Positions 10,010-18,139 of a stretch of 64,000 bases of DNA are shown in pieces. Position numbers and translations under genes: made by a program. Numbering within the stretch: position 1 is the first letter of the stretch; each line of letters begins with the position of its first letter. The notes under the pieces were generated by a model. It saw only the letters and a list, made by a program, of their open reading frames with translations. It searched no databases and was not told where the DNA came from. This stretch comes from Prolixibacteraceae bacterium (GTDB lineage Bacteria > Bacteroidota > Bacteroidia > Bacteroidales > Prolixibacteraceae): assembly GCA_019459485.1 (NCBI GenBank), contig JAIBEZ010000077.1, positions 18,278 to 82,277 of the forward strand, in the 5' to 3' direction.

Positions 10010-11422
10010 TTACCAAATTTTTACCAACTTCGCCTTTCGCATTTCATCTTTTAATGCTGGCAGATTGGGCTTGTGGTTGTAAAGCTGCAAAATCAGATCA
10101 TGCTTTTCAATATCAAATCCTGGTATTTCCTGAGCCAATTTAAGCCAAGCGGAAATTCGTTCATAAACATCTCTCCCCCTCTGGTTTTCAATGGTTTTAA
10201 CTGCCTTGTTTTTAATATTCTGAAAGCAAAATTCAGGATAAATTTCCAAAATAGGCCTTATTAATTCCGTATAATGCCAGTCTTCTTGATTTTTTTCGAC
10301 AATGGTTTTGATGCTTTCGTATCGCTTTTCTACTTCAAGAATACGCACCGGAAATACCTTGTTCCAGGTAAATTCTCCAAGAAGCCTGTTTAAATCGGTC
10401 TCGGTAAGGTATTCCCGTATTTTCATGTAATGATTAATATCTTCCGTATCGGTGGTAAGCTGATAAAAAACATCGATATATAGCTTTCTGTCGATTTCTG
10501 TTGTTATGTAATCTTTAAGAAAATCCGCCCAAAACCGTTTGTCGGAAGTAAACAGTTCTTTGGCTGTTTTTACAAAATGAAGTTTATCTGATTCAAAATA
10601 AAATTGAAGCAACTGTTTTGCAACCTCTTTGTTTAATCGGTAGAACTGAAGGGCAGACTGCAGCCATTCGGTTTTATTACCCGAATTTTTATTGAGCAGA
10701 AGAATAAGTTCAGGCACCGATTGCCGCTCTATGGTTGATTTGTCTATAATTGATAAAATTTGATTTGCATTTGTCGATTTTTCAGCAAGGGCAAGAAAAA
10801 AATGTTCGAAATAACTTGCAAAATGTGGGTTCCCAGGATACTCAGCATCAGCATATTCTGCAAATTTATCGAAAGACGCAAATACAGATTTCTCAGAAAT
10901 GGCGGCAATTTTTAGCTTGTCTGTAATAGCCTGAAGTGTTGAATTGAATTCGGTTAACAGATGTTCATTCACATCATCAAAATTTCCCATATCATCTTCA
11001 ATTTCTGTATCCTGGGTGGCTTCATACAACCCAATGAGCATGGCAGCAAGTTCCACAGGTTTCTGAGCCAAAATTTTGTTTACAGCATCAGATGTAAATG
11101 AATTGAAAATTGCTTCAAATTCCTGTTCGCTTGCCTGTTGGTATGCTTCCCAATCCTCGATGTAGCCCGAATGTGGCGCATGGTAATTATCCCAATCGGG
11201 ATTCTCAAAGTCAATAGCCTCAAAATCTGATTGGTATATTTCTTTGGTTGACGAAACAATTTCCATAAATTTCTTCATCGGGAATCCCTCAGTGTCATTT
11301 TGTTCCGATTGAATGAAATTGACAAATGCACTCTGAAGGTTAGCATTGTGCTGGATGATACCATGCAGGAATTTCAGTTTTAAACTGTCGGAGCTGTTGT
11401 TGTATTGTTTTTCGAACTGCAT
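10010..11422 (-). CDS. Uncharacterised alpha-helical protein, 470 residues
   Basis: I do not recognise this gene with confidence. The product has no signal peptide or membrane segment and is acidic, Phe/Glu-rich and helical throughout. Residues 55-120 are very acidic with several Trp/Tyr ('NPDWDNYHAPHSGYIEDW'). The C-terminal part ('YERISAWLKLAQEIPGFD', then 'KPNLPALKDEMRKAKL') recalls the helical-repeat tails of SWIM zinc-finger-associated proteins, but no SWIM motif is present. It is first in a likely two-gene operon with the UPF0158-like gene. Codon use looks like that of neighbouring genes but the region is AT-rich. Confidence 0.6.
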   Translation of the reverse strand: MQFEKQYNNSSDSLKLKFLHGIIQHNANLQSAFVNFIQSEQNDTEGFPMKKFMEIVSSTKEIYQSDFEAIDFENPDWDNYHAPHSGYIEDWEAYQQASEQEFEAIFNSFTSDAVNKILAQKPVELAAMLIGLYEATQDTEIEDDMGNFDDVNEHLLTEFNSTLQAITDKLKIAAISEKSVFASFDKFAEYADAEYPGNPHFASYFEHFFLALAEKSTNANQILSIIDKSTIERQSVPELILLLNKNSGNKTEWLQSALQFYRLNKEVAKQLLQFYFESDKLHFVKTAKELFTSDKRFWADFLKDYITTEIDRKLYIDVFYQLTTDTEDINHYMKIREYLTETDLNRLLGEFTWNKVFPVRILEVEKRYESIKTIVEKNQEDWHYTELIRPILEIYPEFCFQNIKNKAVKTIENQRGRDVYERISAWLKLAQEIPGFDIEKHDLILQLYNHKPNLPALKDEMRKAKLVKIW

Positions 11423-11610
11423 AAAATGAGCCTATTTGAAGTTTTCTGCTTTTAAATGTTCTAATGGTTGTATTTCTGACATACTAACTATTTTAAACAA
11501 ATTTAATTCTTTATGGCAGGAATCAAAAGCAATTTGTCAATCTGGCACCCTCTAAATCCTTCTGAAATATGAATCTGTGATCCGAATCTACTTCCTTCAA
11601 ACTCCCTCAA

Positions 11611-11725
11611 TGCGGCGAAAAACTATTCTATTCACCGCAAATTTACGGCGAATAATTACGTTGCGGCGAATAATTTGTATATTTACCGCAGATATGCGGC
11701 GAATAATGCCGCAATTGCCGAATAG
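11611..11725. promoter_or_regulatory. Array of palindromic operator-like sites before fic
   Basis: The word TGCGGCGAATAAT or close variants occurs at 11611, 11644, 11661 and 11695, with a weaker one near 11715. Inverted copies TATTCACCGCA (11629-11639) and TATTTACCGCA (11680-11690) each pair with the next direct copy to make 26-bp palindromes (11629-11654 and 11680-11705) spaced 51 bp apart. The array runs up to the Fic start at 11733; an upstream in-frame GTG at 11577 would read through it and is rejected. A weak -7 box, TATATTTA (11678-11685), overlaps the second palindrome, so a bound protein would block it. No other site array in the 11423-11732 gap was seen. Confidence 0.7.
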
Positions 11726-11732
11726 AAATATC

Positions 11733-12827
11733 ATGGTAAAGTACATCTATCAATACGACAATTGGCCTCAATTTACTTGGAGCGAACAGGAAATACAGGT
11801 TACGCTCGGGAAAGTCCGTCATTTACAGGGGAAACTTTTGGGGCAGATGGGCGCATTGGGTTTTTCATTGAAAGAGGAAACCACGCTTACAACTCTGACG
11901 CTCAATGTATTGAAATCTTCTGAAATAGAAGGGGAAATACTTAATTACGAGCAGGTTCGATCTTCAATAGCACGGAAATTGGGAATGGAATATGCAGGCA
12001 TGGTCTATTCCGACAGAAATATTGACGGAGTGGTTGAAATGATGCTTGATGCAACTCAAAACTACACCCAGCCACTCAATGAAGAACGATTGTTTGGCTG
12101 GCATGCAGCACTTTTCCCAACAGGTTGGAGTGGTAGTCATAAAATTGATGTTGGCTGCTACCGGAAGGACGAGATGCAAATAGTTTCGGGAGCAATGGGA
12201 AAAGAGAAAGTTCATTTTGTGGCTCCTCCGCCCGGCCAGATAAAAGTGGAAATGGACAAGTTTATACAATGGTTTAATCAGGATGTGCCGATTGACCCCG
12301 TATTAAAATCGGCGATTGCTCATTTTTGGTTTATCATCATCCACCCTTTTGACGATGGAAATGGTCGCATAGCCCGGGCTATTTCAGATTTATTACTTGC
12401 CCGGTCTGATGATACATCTCAACGATATTACAGTCTGTCGAGTCAAATAATGCTTGAACGGAAGGTTTATTACGAGGTATTGCAAAAAACACAATTCAGC
12501 AGTGGCGATATAACCGGATGGCTGACATGGTATCTTGATTGTTTGCATCATTCGTTACTTTCTACGGAAGACGCTTTCCAAAAAGTGCTGTACAAGTCCG
12601 ATTTCTGGAACAAGCACAACGATACTGTATTCAATGCGCGTCAGCGGCTGATGCTGAATAAACTGCTTGACGGTTTTGAAGGCAAGTTGAATTCGTCCAA
12701 ATGGGCAAAAATCACCAAATGCTCGACTGATACAGCATTACGTGATATTCAGGATTTGATAAACAGAGATCTGTTGAGAAAGGAAATCGCAGGTGGGCGA
12801 AGCACGAATTACGAATTGGTGCTTTGA
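11733..12827 (+). CDS. Fic family protein with DUF4172-type N-terminus and C-terminal HTH
   Basis: The catalytic loop is canonical ('IHPFDDGNGRIARAI'). An inhibitory motif lies upstream ('LKSSEIEGEIL'). The N-terminal 'YIYQYDNWPQFTW' start is typical of DUF4172-Fic proteins. The last about 70 residues ('LNSSKWAKITKCSTDTAL', 'IQDLINRDLLRKE') look like a winged helix-turn-helix, so the protein may bind DNA as well as transfer AMP. The start at 11733 follows the operator-like array. The combination of a DNA-binding tail and palindromes just upstream suggests autoregulation; this is inference. A terminator of the convergent gene follows directly. Confidence 0.88.
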   Translation: MVKYIYQYDNWPQFTWSEQEIQVTLGKVRHLQGKLLGQMGALGFSLKEETTLTTLTLNVLKSSEIEGEILNYEQVRSSIARKLGMEYAGMVYSDRNIDGVVEMMLDATQNYTQPLNEERLFGWHAALFPTGWSGSHKIDVGCYRKDEMQIVSGAMGKEKVHFVAPPPGQIKVEMDKFIQWFNQDVPIDPVLKSAIAHFWFIIIHPFDDGNGRIARAISDLLLARSDDTSQRYYSLSSQIMLERKVYYEVLQKTQFSSGDITGWLTWYLDCLHHSLLSTEDAFQKVLYKSDFWNKHNDTVFNARQRLMLNKLLDGFEGKLNSSKWAKITKCSTDTALRDIQDLINRDLLRKEIAGGRSTNYELVL

Positions 12828-12828
12828 G

Positions 12829-12863
12829 CAAAAAAGCCCGGCAGAACTCAATCCACCGGGCTT
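12829..12863 (-). terminator. Terminator of the aminotransferase gene
   Basis: AAGCCCGG (12834-12841) pairs with CCGGGCTT (12856-12863) over a 14-base loop. Read on the minus strand the stem is followed by a T-run, so it ends the aminotransferase transcript; on the plus strand it may also stop fic read-through. Confidence 0.8.
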
Positions 12864-12890
12864 CATATTGAAGTTTAAAAAAGATACTTT

Positions 12891-14084
12891 TTATTTCAAC
12901 GTTGCCAGAGCGTCTTTGATGCGGGTCAGCGATTTGGTTAGGTCGGCTTCCGAAGCAGCATACGAAATCCGTATACATTCGGGAGCGCCAAAAGCTTCAC
13001 CCGAAACCACGCCGGTAAAGGCATTCGACAGGATAAACAAGCCCATGTCGTCGGCATTGTTTATGGTCAATGTACCATCCGATTTTCCAAAGAACGACGA
13101 AATATCAGGAAACACGTAAAATGCACCATCGGGTTTGCTGGTTTTTACGCCGGGAATTTCAGCCAACATCGACAATACCAAATTGCGACGTTTTTCGAAC
13201 TGAGTCACCATCGCTTGTACTGTATCAAGAGGTGCATTCAATGCTGTAACCGAAGCAATTTGCGAAACAGAACATGGTCCTGAAGTATATTGTCCCTGCA
13301 ATTTGTTGCAGGCTTTGGCCAGCCAGAGCGGAGCTGCGATGTAACCGATGCGGTAACCTGTCATTGCAAAAGCTTTCGAAACGCCATTCACCACCACTAC
13401 CCTATCTTTAATTTCAGGAAATTGTGCAATACTTTCGTGTTTGATTCCATAAACAATGTGCTCGTAAATTTCGTCGGAAATCACGATGATGTTCGGATGT
13501 TTTGCAAAAATATCGGCAAAAGCTTTCAGTTCAGCTTTGGTATAAACGCTTCCGGTTGGATTGCTCGGACTGCTGAACAGAAACGCGCGTGTTTTTGGAG
13601 TAATGGCAGCTTCCAATTGTGCTGGTGTGATTTTGAAATCACTGTCAACAGTTGTTGGAATGATCACATTTACACCTTCGTTCAGTTTCACCAACTCGAT
13701 GTAAGTTACCCAGTATGGAGCCGGAATAATTACCTCGTCGCCTTTGTTGATCAAAGCCTGTAACAGGTTGGCAATCGAATGTTTGGCGCCGTTTGACACA
13801 ATAATTTGATTGGTAGTATAGTCCAGATCGTTGTCGCGTTTGAGTTTATCAACAATCGCTTTCAACAACGAAGGATATCCGGGAACCGGAGAATAGGTAG
13901 AATAGTTATCATCAATCGCTTTTTTCGCAGCTTCCTTGATGAAATCGGGGGTATTAAAATCTGGTTCACCAACTCCAAGGCTAATCACGTCGATGCCTTT
14001 TTCTTTTAGCTCGCGGCTTTTTTGCGCCACAGCCAGGGTGGCTGATTCTGAAAGACACGCAACTCTGTCTGAAACTCTCTCCAT
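12891..14084 (-). CDS. PLP-dependent aminotransferase (AspC-like, class I subgroup b)
   Basis: A fold-type I aminotransferase, most like the aspartate/prephenate aminotransferases of subgroup Ib. Visible features are the N-terminal 'SESATLAVAQKSRELKEKG', substrate-loop 'GVGEPDFNTPDFIKEA', the PLP contacts 'SNGAKHSIANLL', 'SSPSNPTGSVYTKAEL' and 'VISDEIYEHIVY', the Schiff-base lysine in 'NGVSKAFAMTGYRIGY', and the C-terminal arginine in 'ECIRISYAASE'. At 397 residues it is of normal length. It likely makes aspartate from oxaloacetate, but exact substrate cannot be read from sequence alone. It is monocistronic, with its own terminator. Confidence 0.9.
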   Translation of the reverse strand: MERVSDRVACLSESATLAVAQKSRELKEKGIDVISLGVGEPDFNTPDFIKEAAKKAIDDNYSTYSPVPGYPSLLKAIVDKLKRDNDLDYTTNQIIVSNGAKHSIANLLQALINKGDEVIIPAPYWVTYIELVKLNEGVNVIIPTTVDSDFKITPAQLEAAITPKTRAFLFSSPSNPTGSVYTKAELKAFADIFAKHPNIIVISDEIYEHIVYGIKHESIAQFPEIKDRVVVVNGVSKAFAMTGYRIGYIAAPLWLAKACNKLQGQYTSGPCSVSQIASVTALNAPLDTVQAMVTQFEKRRNLVLSMLAEIPGVKTSKPDGAFYVFPDISSFFGKSDGTLTINNADDMGLFILSNAFTGVVSGEAFGAPECIRISYAASEADLTKSLTRIKDALATLK

Positions 14085-14194
14085 AACTGATATTTATATG
14101 TAATTAATAATCTAAATTTTCGTGTGCAAGATATGAAAAAAACCAATTAAAACGATTCTCTTGTTTCAATTTGAAAATAAAACGGCACTAATAT

Positions 14195-14977
14195 TTACGA
14201 TTTGTTATCAGAAAACGTCGAACCAACCAAATTGTTTACTTTTTCCTGAAATTTCCGGTAATCGGCGTAATTCGAAATGATCACGATTTCAGAGCCGGTA
14301 ATCAGATTATTTAGCGTTTGGGCAATTTCCAGCGGATGGTTTAAATCATCAGGAAAAGCGGCTATCAATGTGGGAATCTTTATCTTTTCAATTTCTTCAG
14401 GAGCAGGAAGATCGGACGCTGCCCCGCCACGATAAATTTGCGGATAATACTGCTGTTCAAAGCCAAGCCGGAATTCAAGCAAACGCTCCCATGTACCGGG
14501 ATTCTCCTGCTCAAAAAAATCGGGCACATCCGGATTCATGGAAATCAGCTTTCTCATAAATTCAGGATTACCGGAATGATCGGCTTTCGAGGCAATTTTA
14601 TTATACAATGCTTTAACAATTTTGCGTTTTTCCCAGGCCGGCGGAGGAGTTACCAGAATCAGCGCTTTTACCCTTTCAGGATAACGGACTGCAAAATGAA
14701 TGGCTGTTCCCGATCCCATCGAAGTTCCGCCAAGTATCTTTGGTTCGAATTTGTAATGATTGACCAGATGGAGCAATTCATCGGTCATGCCATCCCACGA
14801 ATAATCACCGGTGACCGATTTTCCGCAGGCATCGTATCGTATCACCGATGCGATTTCAGATACCCGGTTAAAATCAACCATCGAATAAACCGAGTCAGAT
14901 TCTACAGAACCTAACATTCCGTGCAGCCAGATGAATGGTTGGCCAGAGCCGGTTATCTGTAGAGTAGGAAAGTTCAA
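14195..14977 (-). CDS. Alpha/beta hydrolase
   Basis: A cytoplasmic alpha/beta-hydrolase of 260 residues without signal peptide. The oxyanion-hole motif is 'WLHGMLGS', the nucleophile elbow is 'GGTSMGSGTAIHFA' (catalytic Ser), and a probable acid and base sit in 'AAFPDDLNHPLEIAQ'. The cap region ('DFFEQENPGTWERLLEF') lies between. Placement of the His only four residues after the Asp resembles some esterases of the lactonase group, though the exact catalytic His is uncertain. Substrate unknown. It lies alone between the aminotransferase and the GroES-like gene, all on the minus strand, with gaps over 100 bp. Confidence 0.82.
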   Translation of the reverse strand: MNFPTLQITGSGQPFIWLHGMLGSVESDSVYSMVDFNRVSEIASVIRYDACGKSVTGDYSWDGMTDELLHLVNHYKFEPKILGGTSMGSGTAIHFAVRYPERVKALILVTPPPAWEKRKIVKALYNKIASKADHSGNPEFMRKLISMNPDVPDFFEQENPGTWERLLEFRLGFEQQYYPQIYRGGAASDLPAPEEIEKIKIPTLIAAFPDDLNHPLEIAQTLNNLITGSEIVIISNYADYRKFQEKVNNLVGSTFSDNKS

Positions 14978-15097
14978 TGTGTAGTTTTTCGTTGTAATTG
15001 TTCTAATTGTTGTATTTGTTGTCGGGTTGTCGTGGTTGAACTTTTTTTTTTAACAATGACAACTCGATAACAATGATAACTTTTTTCAGTCCACATT

Positions 15098-15481
15098 TTA
15101 TTCAAACAAACCTTCATCGCGAATCAACATCAGGATAGAAGAATGTGGCAATATAATGTATTTCTGCTTGTTGAATTCGATTTCCCAGCCACTTTTGTTG
15201 AGATAAACTGCAAGATCACCCACTTTTGCCTGAAGCGGAACATATTTCACTTCGTCCTTTTTCTCTTTCCAGGGTTCATCAGCATCGGTCATTGCCGGAA
15301 TCGGGTAACCCGGGCCAACATTAATGATGTATCCGCTTTGTGTTTTTTCGTTTTCCACAACCGTTGGCGGCAGGTACAATCCCGATGCTGTTTTCCCTTT
15401 CTGATCTTTGGGACGTATTAAAACACGGTCGCCTACCATGATAAATTTTGCCAGGTCTTGTTCTTCAATGCTGAGTATCAT
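15098..15481 (-). CDS. GroES-like co-chaperonin domain protein
   Basis: A 127-residue protein with a cpn10/GroES fold: 'IMVGDRVLIRPKDQKGKTAS', 'GLYLPPTVVENEKTQSGYI', 'INVGPGYP', and near the end 'VGDLAVYLNKSGWEIEFNKQ'. It is longer than classical GroES (about 95) because of an insert ('IPAMTDADEPWKEKKDE') and it has no groEL next to it, so it is probably a divergent paralogue rather than the main co-chaperonin. The ATG at 15481 is chosen because a -7 promoter box lies at 15504-15511, downstream of the longer TTG start at 15526. Confidence 0.82.
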   Translation of the reverse strand: MILSIEEQDLAKFIMVGDRVLIRPKDQKGKTASGLYLPPTVVENEKTQSGYIINVGPGYPIPAMTDADEPWKEKKDEVKYVPLQAKVGDLAVYLNKSGWEIEFNKQKYIILPHSSILMLIRDEGLFE

Positions 15482-15503
15482 TTTTCTGATTCTATGTATT
15501 TCA

Positions 15504-15511
15504 CAAAGATA
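15504..15511 (-). promoter_or_regulatory. -7 box of the GroES-like gene
   Basis: Minus-strand TATCTTTG, 22 bases before the ATG at 15481. No well-spaced -33 TTG was found. It rules out the TTG start further upstream. Confidence 0.5.
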
Positions 15512-15574
15512 TAGGGTGTACGACAAAATTCCTAAATTAATAATTTCTGTTAATTAGTTATTAAGTATTTTTTT

Positions 15575-15768
15575 GAAATCCTGAAGGGATTCAATGTCAA
15601 TAGCCCCGGATGGAGTCCGGGGTAAAATAATTTTAACGTACAACAACCCTGCAAAGGGTTGAATATCATAGACGAACAAATTCAACCTTTTGCAGGGTTG
15701 CAAAACCTATCTTTCCCTCACCCCCTGAGTTTCACTCAGGGCTATTCATATTCAACCACGTTGTGGTT
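15575..15768. repeat. Cluster of five hairpin repeats (REP-like)
   Basis: Within 194 bp there are: an imperfect hairpin 15575-15592; CCCCGGA/TCCGGGG (15604-15622); a 21-bp inverted repeat with one mismatch (15644-15664 and 15680-15700, 15-base spacer); CCCTGAGT/ACTCAGGG with a 3-base loop (15723-15741); and AACCAC/GTGGTT (15754-15768). It fills part of the 680-bp gap between the GroES-like gene and the WMTD gene. The layout resembles the REP-like repeats scattered in many Bacteroidota genomes. The rest of the gap (15769-15984) is AT-rich with nothing else recognised. Confidence 0.75.
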
Positions 15769-15984
15769 ATTTTGAAAAAAAGGGAATTTTGTCGACCTCA
15801 CTTAAATATTTTCACGCTTCCAGAGAAATATTTTTCGCCGGAATTTTTCTCTTTTTCAGGATAAAATACACTTCATCGGAAAAATAATTGATTTCTACTG
15901 AAAAAATATTGCTATCTAAACAATTAATTTTCAATGACATAAAAATTTATTAAAAAATATTTTGAAATTTATTAGTACTATGTG

Positions 15985-16016
15985 TTGCATGGTATCATAG
16001 AAAAGATATATATTTG
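15985..16016 (+). promoter_or_regulatory. Promoter of the WMTD-repeat gene, with long leader
   Basis: TTG (15985-15987), 21 bases, TATATTTG (16009-16016). The expected start near 16023 leaves a leader of about 138 bases, unusually long here, in which TGTAACGAAA occurs twice (16032-16041 and 16073-16082). A strong AGGAGAA ribosome site is at 16148-16154. Confidence 0.65.
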
Positions 16017-16161
16017 CAGTACAAATAACATTGTAACGAAAGGTAAATTTTTAAAGATTGTACTATATCAACTGTAACGAAAACAAAATTCAGGCGTCAT
16101 AGAAATAGAAAACAAATTCAGAAACAAAAAAAACAACTTAAAACAATAGGAGAACAAAAAA

Positions 16162-16803
16162 ATGAAAACACAGAACAACACTCAGGAAACAGTTAACGAA
16201 CAGGTAAGAAGAATGATTTTACGCGGTAGCACAGTTATAGTAGGTTTAGCTTTGATTAGTCTTGCAGTAAATGCGCAGGATTTATGGAACCAGTTTTCAA
16301 ATAACAGCAGCTACGGAAAAATGGCCGTGATGATGAACAATCAGGCTTCTGAAACAAAGAAAACAGATGCAGTTTTTGAAGCAATCGATGCAGAGATTGC
16401 AATTAAATTAAATCATTCAGCCGCAACTTTTGCTTTCGAAGCTGAACAGGAAAATGCACTTCAACTTGAAGCATGGATGACCGATGAAGCTCTTTTTACT
16501 TCCAGTTTAGATTTGAACGCCGTTGACACTGAAGCAGAATTGACGATAGAAAACTGGATGACCGACGCGAAAAATTTCAGTATTGCAATAATTTCTGAAT
16601 CAGTTGAAATTGAAAAACAATTGGAAATTGAACCATGGATGTCCGTTGAAGAATATTTCAACTCGGTTGAAACGCTCACCAATACTGAATCAGCTTTGGA
16701 CATAGAAAACTGGATGCTTAACAGCCATAATTTCAACACACAAAACGAGCCGATGCAACTGGAAGCATGGATGACTGACAACCAATACTGGAATAACAAT
16801 TAA
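16162..16803 (+). CDS. Exported protein with five LxIExWMTD repeats
   Basis: I know no characterised homologue. The 213-residue product has 18 polar residues, a hydrophobic segment (residues 19-37) and a plausible cleavage site after 'LAVNA', so it is exported or membrane-anchored. The C-terminal half holds five copies of a 13-residue repeat, consensus LxIExWMTDxxxF, at residues 100-112, 127-139, 154-166, 179-191 and 198-210; the Trp residues are 27, 27, 25 and 19 apart. The rest is acidic with few positive charges. The last copy ends three residues before the stop. A good Shine-Dalgarno (AGGAGAA) and a consensus promoter show it is expressed. A PspC-domain gene follows after 27 bp, so a shared role at the inner membrane is likely but not shown. 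Confidence 0.75.
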   Translation: MKTQNNTQETVNEQVRRMILRGSTVIVGLALISLAVNAQDLWNQFSNNSSYGKMAVMMNNQASETKKTDAVFEAIDAEIAIKLNHSAATFAFEAEQENALQLEAWMTDEALFTSSLDLNAVDTEAELTIENWMTDAKNFSIAIISESVEIEKQLEIEPWMSVEEYFNSVETLTNTESALDIENWMLNSHNFNTQNEPMQLEAWMTDNQYWNNN

Positions 16804-16830
16804 ACTCAGAAACAAATAAAACTCAAAGTC

Positions 16831-17046
16831 ATGAAACGATTAACACGATCAAACGAAAAATTAGTTGCTGGTGTAATAAGCGGAATTTCAAACTACATCA
16901 ACCCCGAATGGGATCCGACATTTTTAAGGATGGCATTTGCCCTGATTACATTTTTCAACCCCGCATGTATTCTGATTTATTTTGGAATGGTCCTTATTGT
17001 TCCGGTTGAAAAACCGGAACTGCGAAACAGCGAAGTTCCTTCCTGA
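16831..17046 (+). CDS. PspC domain protein
   Basis: A 71-residue protein of the PspC family: 'KRLTRSNEKLVAGVISGISN' then a hydrophobic stretch (about residues 31-57, 'FLRMAFALITFFNPACILIY') and 'LIVPVEKPE'. PspC proteins sit in the inner membrane and in proteobacteria take part in the phage-shock stress response; in Bacteroidota the role is not well known. It lies 27 bp after the WMTD-repeat gene and probably shares its promoter. No PspA or PspB gene is near. Confidence 0.85.
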   Translation: MKRLTRSNEKLVAGVISGISNYINPEWDPTFLRMAFALITFFNPACILIYFGMVLIVPVEKPELRNSEVPS

Positions 17047-17062
17047 AAACCGGATGAACAGA

Positions 17063-17467
17063 TCAGGGCAATTTGCTCCCTTTGGCTGTCCACCAGTACA
17101 TGGCCTGCATTTCCAACCTTCCCGAAACTATTGCCGGATCGGTTGATTCCATGCGGATGGCCTGCGAAATAGAATCAACATCAAAAATCAGGATGCCACG
17201 ATGTTCTCCGGCATTCTCAAAAGGACCGGCAATCACCATTTTGCCGGTCTTTGCCATTTCATTGATGTGGTTCATGTGTCCTTCCTGAATTTTGGCTACT
17301 GTAACCGAATCCTGATCGCGTTTTGGCCCTTCGTTCAGCAACATAAAAACATACCTTTTCATCACATAAGTAGTATCGCCTTCCTGCATTTTAAACTCGC
17401 GCTGGGCGTTCGACTGAAAAGCCGCAAAAACAACAAAAAGCGTGAAAAGAAGGATTTTACGAGTCAT
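17063..17467 (-). CDS. Exported YciI-like (YCII domain) protein
   Basis: After a signal peptide (core 'ILLFTLFVVFAAFQSNA', cut before QRE) the 108-residue mature part is a YCII/DGPF-type domain: 'YVFMLLNEGPKRDQD', 'HMNHINEMAKTGKMVIAGPF', 'RGILIFDVDSISQAIRMESTDP'. The conserved His and the Asp-rich pattern fit the YCII fold, of which few members have a proven activity. Export to the periplasm is unusual for this fold but recurs in Bacteroidota. The msrA gene lies 7 bp upstream on the same strand, so the two form an operon. Confidence 0.8.
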   Translation of the reverse strand: MTRKILLFTLFVVFAAFQSNAQREFKMQEGDTTYVMKRYVFMLLNEGPKRDQDSVTVAKIQEGHMNHINEMAKTGKMVIAGPFENAGEHRGILIFDVDSISQAIRMESTDPAIVSGRLEMQAMYWWTAKGSKLP

Positions 17468-17474
17468 GGCCTGG

Positions 17475-18065
17475 CTATTTTAGTTTGTCTTTAAACACCT
17501 TCCTGAATTTCTGCAACTTAGGCACAATCACAAACTGGCAATAACCTTGTGTCGAATTGTTTTCGTAATAATCCTGATGGTATTTCTCTGCGAGCCAAAA
17601 CTTTTCAAGTGCAGTAATTTCAGTTACAACCGCTTTACCAAATACATTCTCCTTGTTCAGCTCTGCTTTGTATTTTTCCGCCAGTTCTTTTTGCAGCGGC
17701 GAGTGGTAAAAAACAACCGAGCGGTATTGAGTTCCCACATCGGCACCCTGTCGGTTCAATGTAGTCGGATCGTGTGTTTCCCAGAAAACTTCGAGCAGCT
17801 CGCTAAAACTGATCACAGCCGGATCGAACGTGATTTGAATTACTTCGGCGTGACCGGTTTCGCCCGTACAGATTTCCTTGTAAGTCGGGTTCTTTAATTT
17901 TCCTCCTGAATAGCCTGATTCAACGGATTCAACACCTTTCAGACTCTTAAAAATTGCTTCGGTACACCAAAAACATCCGCCACCAAAGGTTGCAGTTTCG
18001 GTTTGTCCTGAACTTGTTAACTGTGTCATTCCTGATAATATTAAAATGAAAAGAAATTTTGTCAT
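17475..18065 (-). CDS. msrA: Peptide methionine (S)-S-oxide reductase, exported
   Basis: MsrA reduces methionine-S-sulfoxide in proteins. The active-site motif 'TFGGGCFWCTEAIFKSLKG' holds the catalytic Cys, followed by 'VESGYSGG', 'PTYKEICTGETGHAEVIQI', 'FWETHDPTTLNRQGADVGTQ' and 'FWLAEKYHQDYYENN'. A signal peptide (residues 1-20, 'FLFILILSGMTQLTSSGQ') sends it to the periplasm, where it would repair oxidised envelope proteins. At 196 residues it is normal once the signal is removed. It is followed after 7 bp by the exported YciI-like gene. Confidence 0.92.
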   Translation of the reverse strand: MTKFLFILILSGMTQLTSSGQTETATFGGGCFWCTEAIFKSLKGVESVESGYSGGKLKNPTYKEICTGETGHAEVIQITFDPAVISFSELLEVFWETHDPTTLNRQGADVGTQYRSVVFYHSPLQKELAEKYKAELNKENVFGKAVVTEITALEKFWLAEKYHQDYYENNSTQGYCQFVIVPKLQKFRKVFKDKLK

Positions 18066-18139
18066 CGTATTTACTTTTCATTTCAAAACAGATGGGGCGG
18101 GAAAAGGTTGAAAAAGAGGGAAAAGTGGTTTTTGCTTTC

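Noticed and set aside
11577..11732. 52-codon extension of the second Fic gene from a GTG
   Set aside because: It only translates the palindrome array; family members start at MVKYIYQ and the array looks regulatory.
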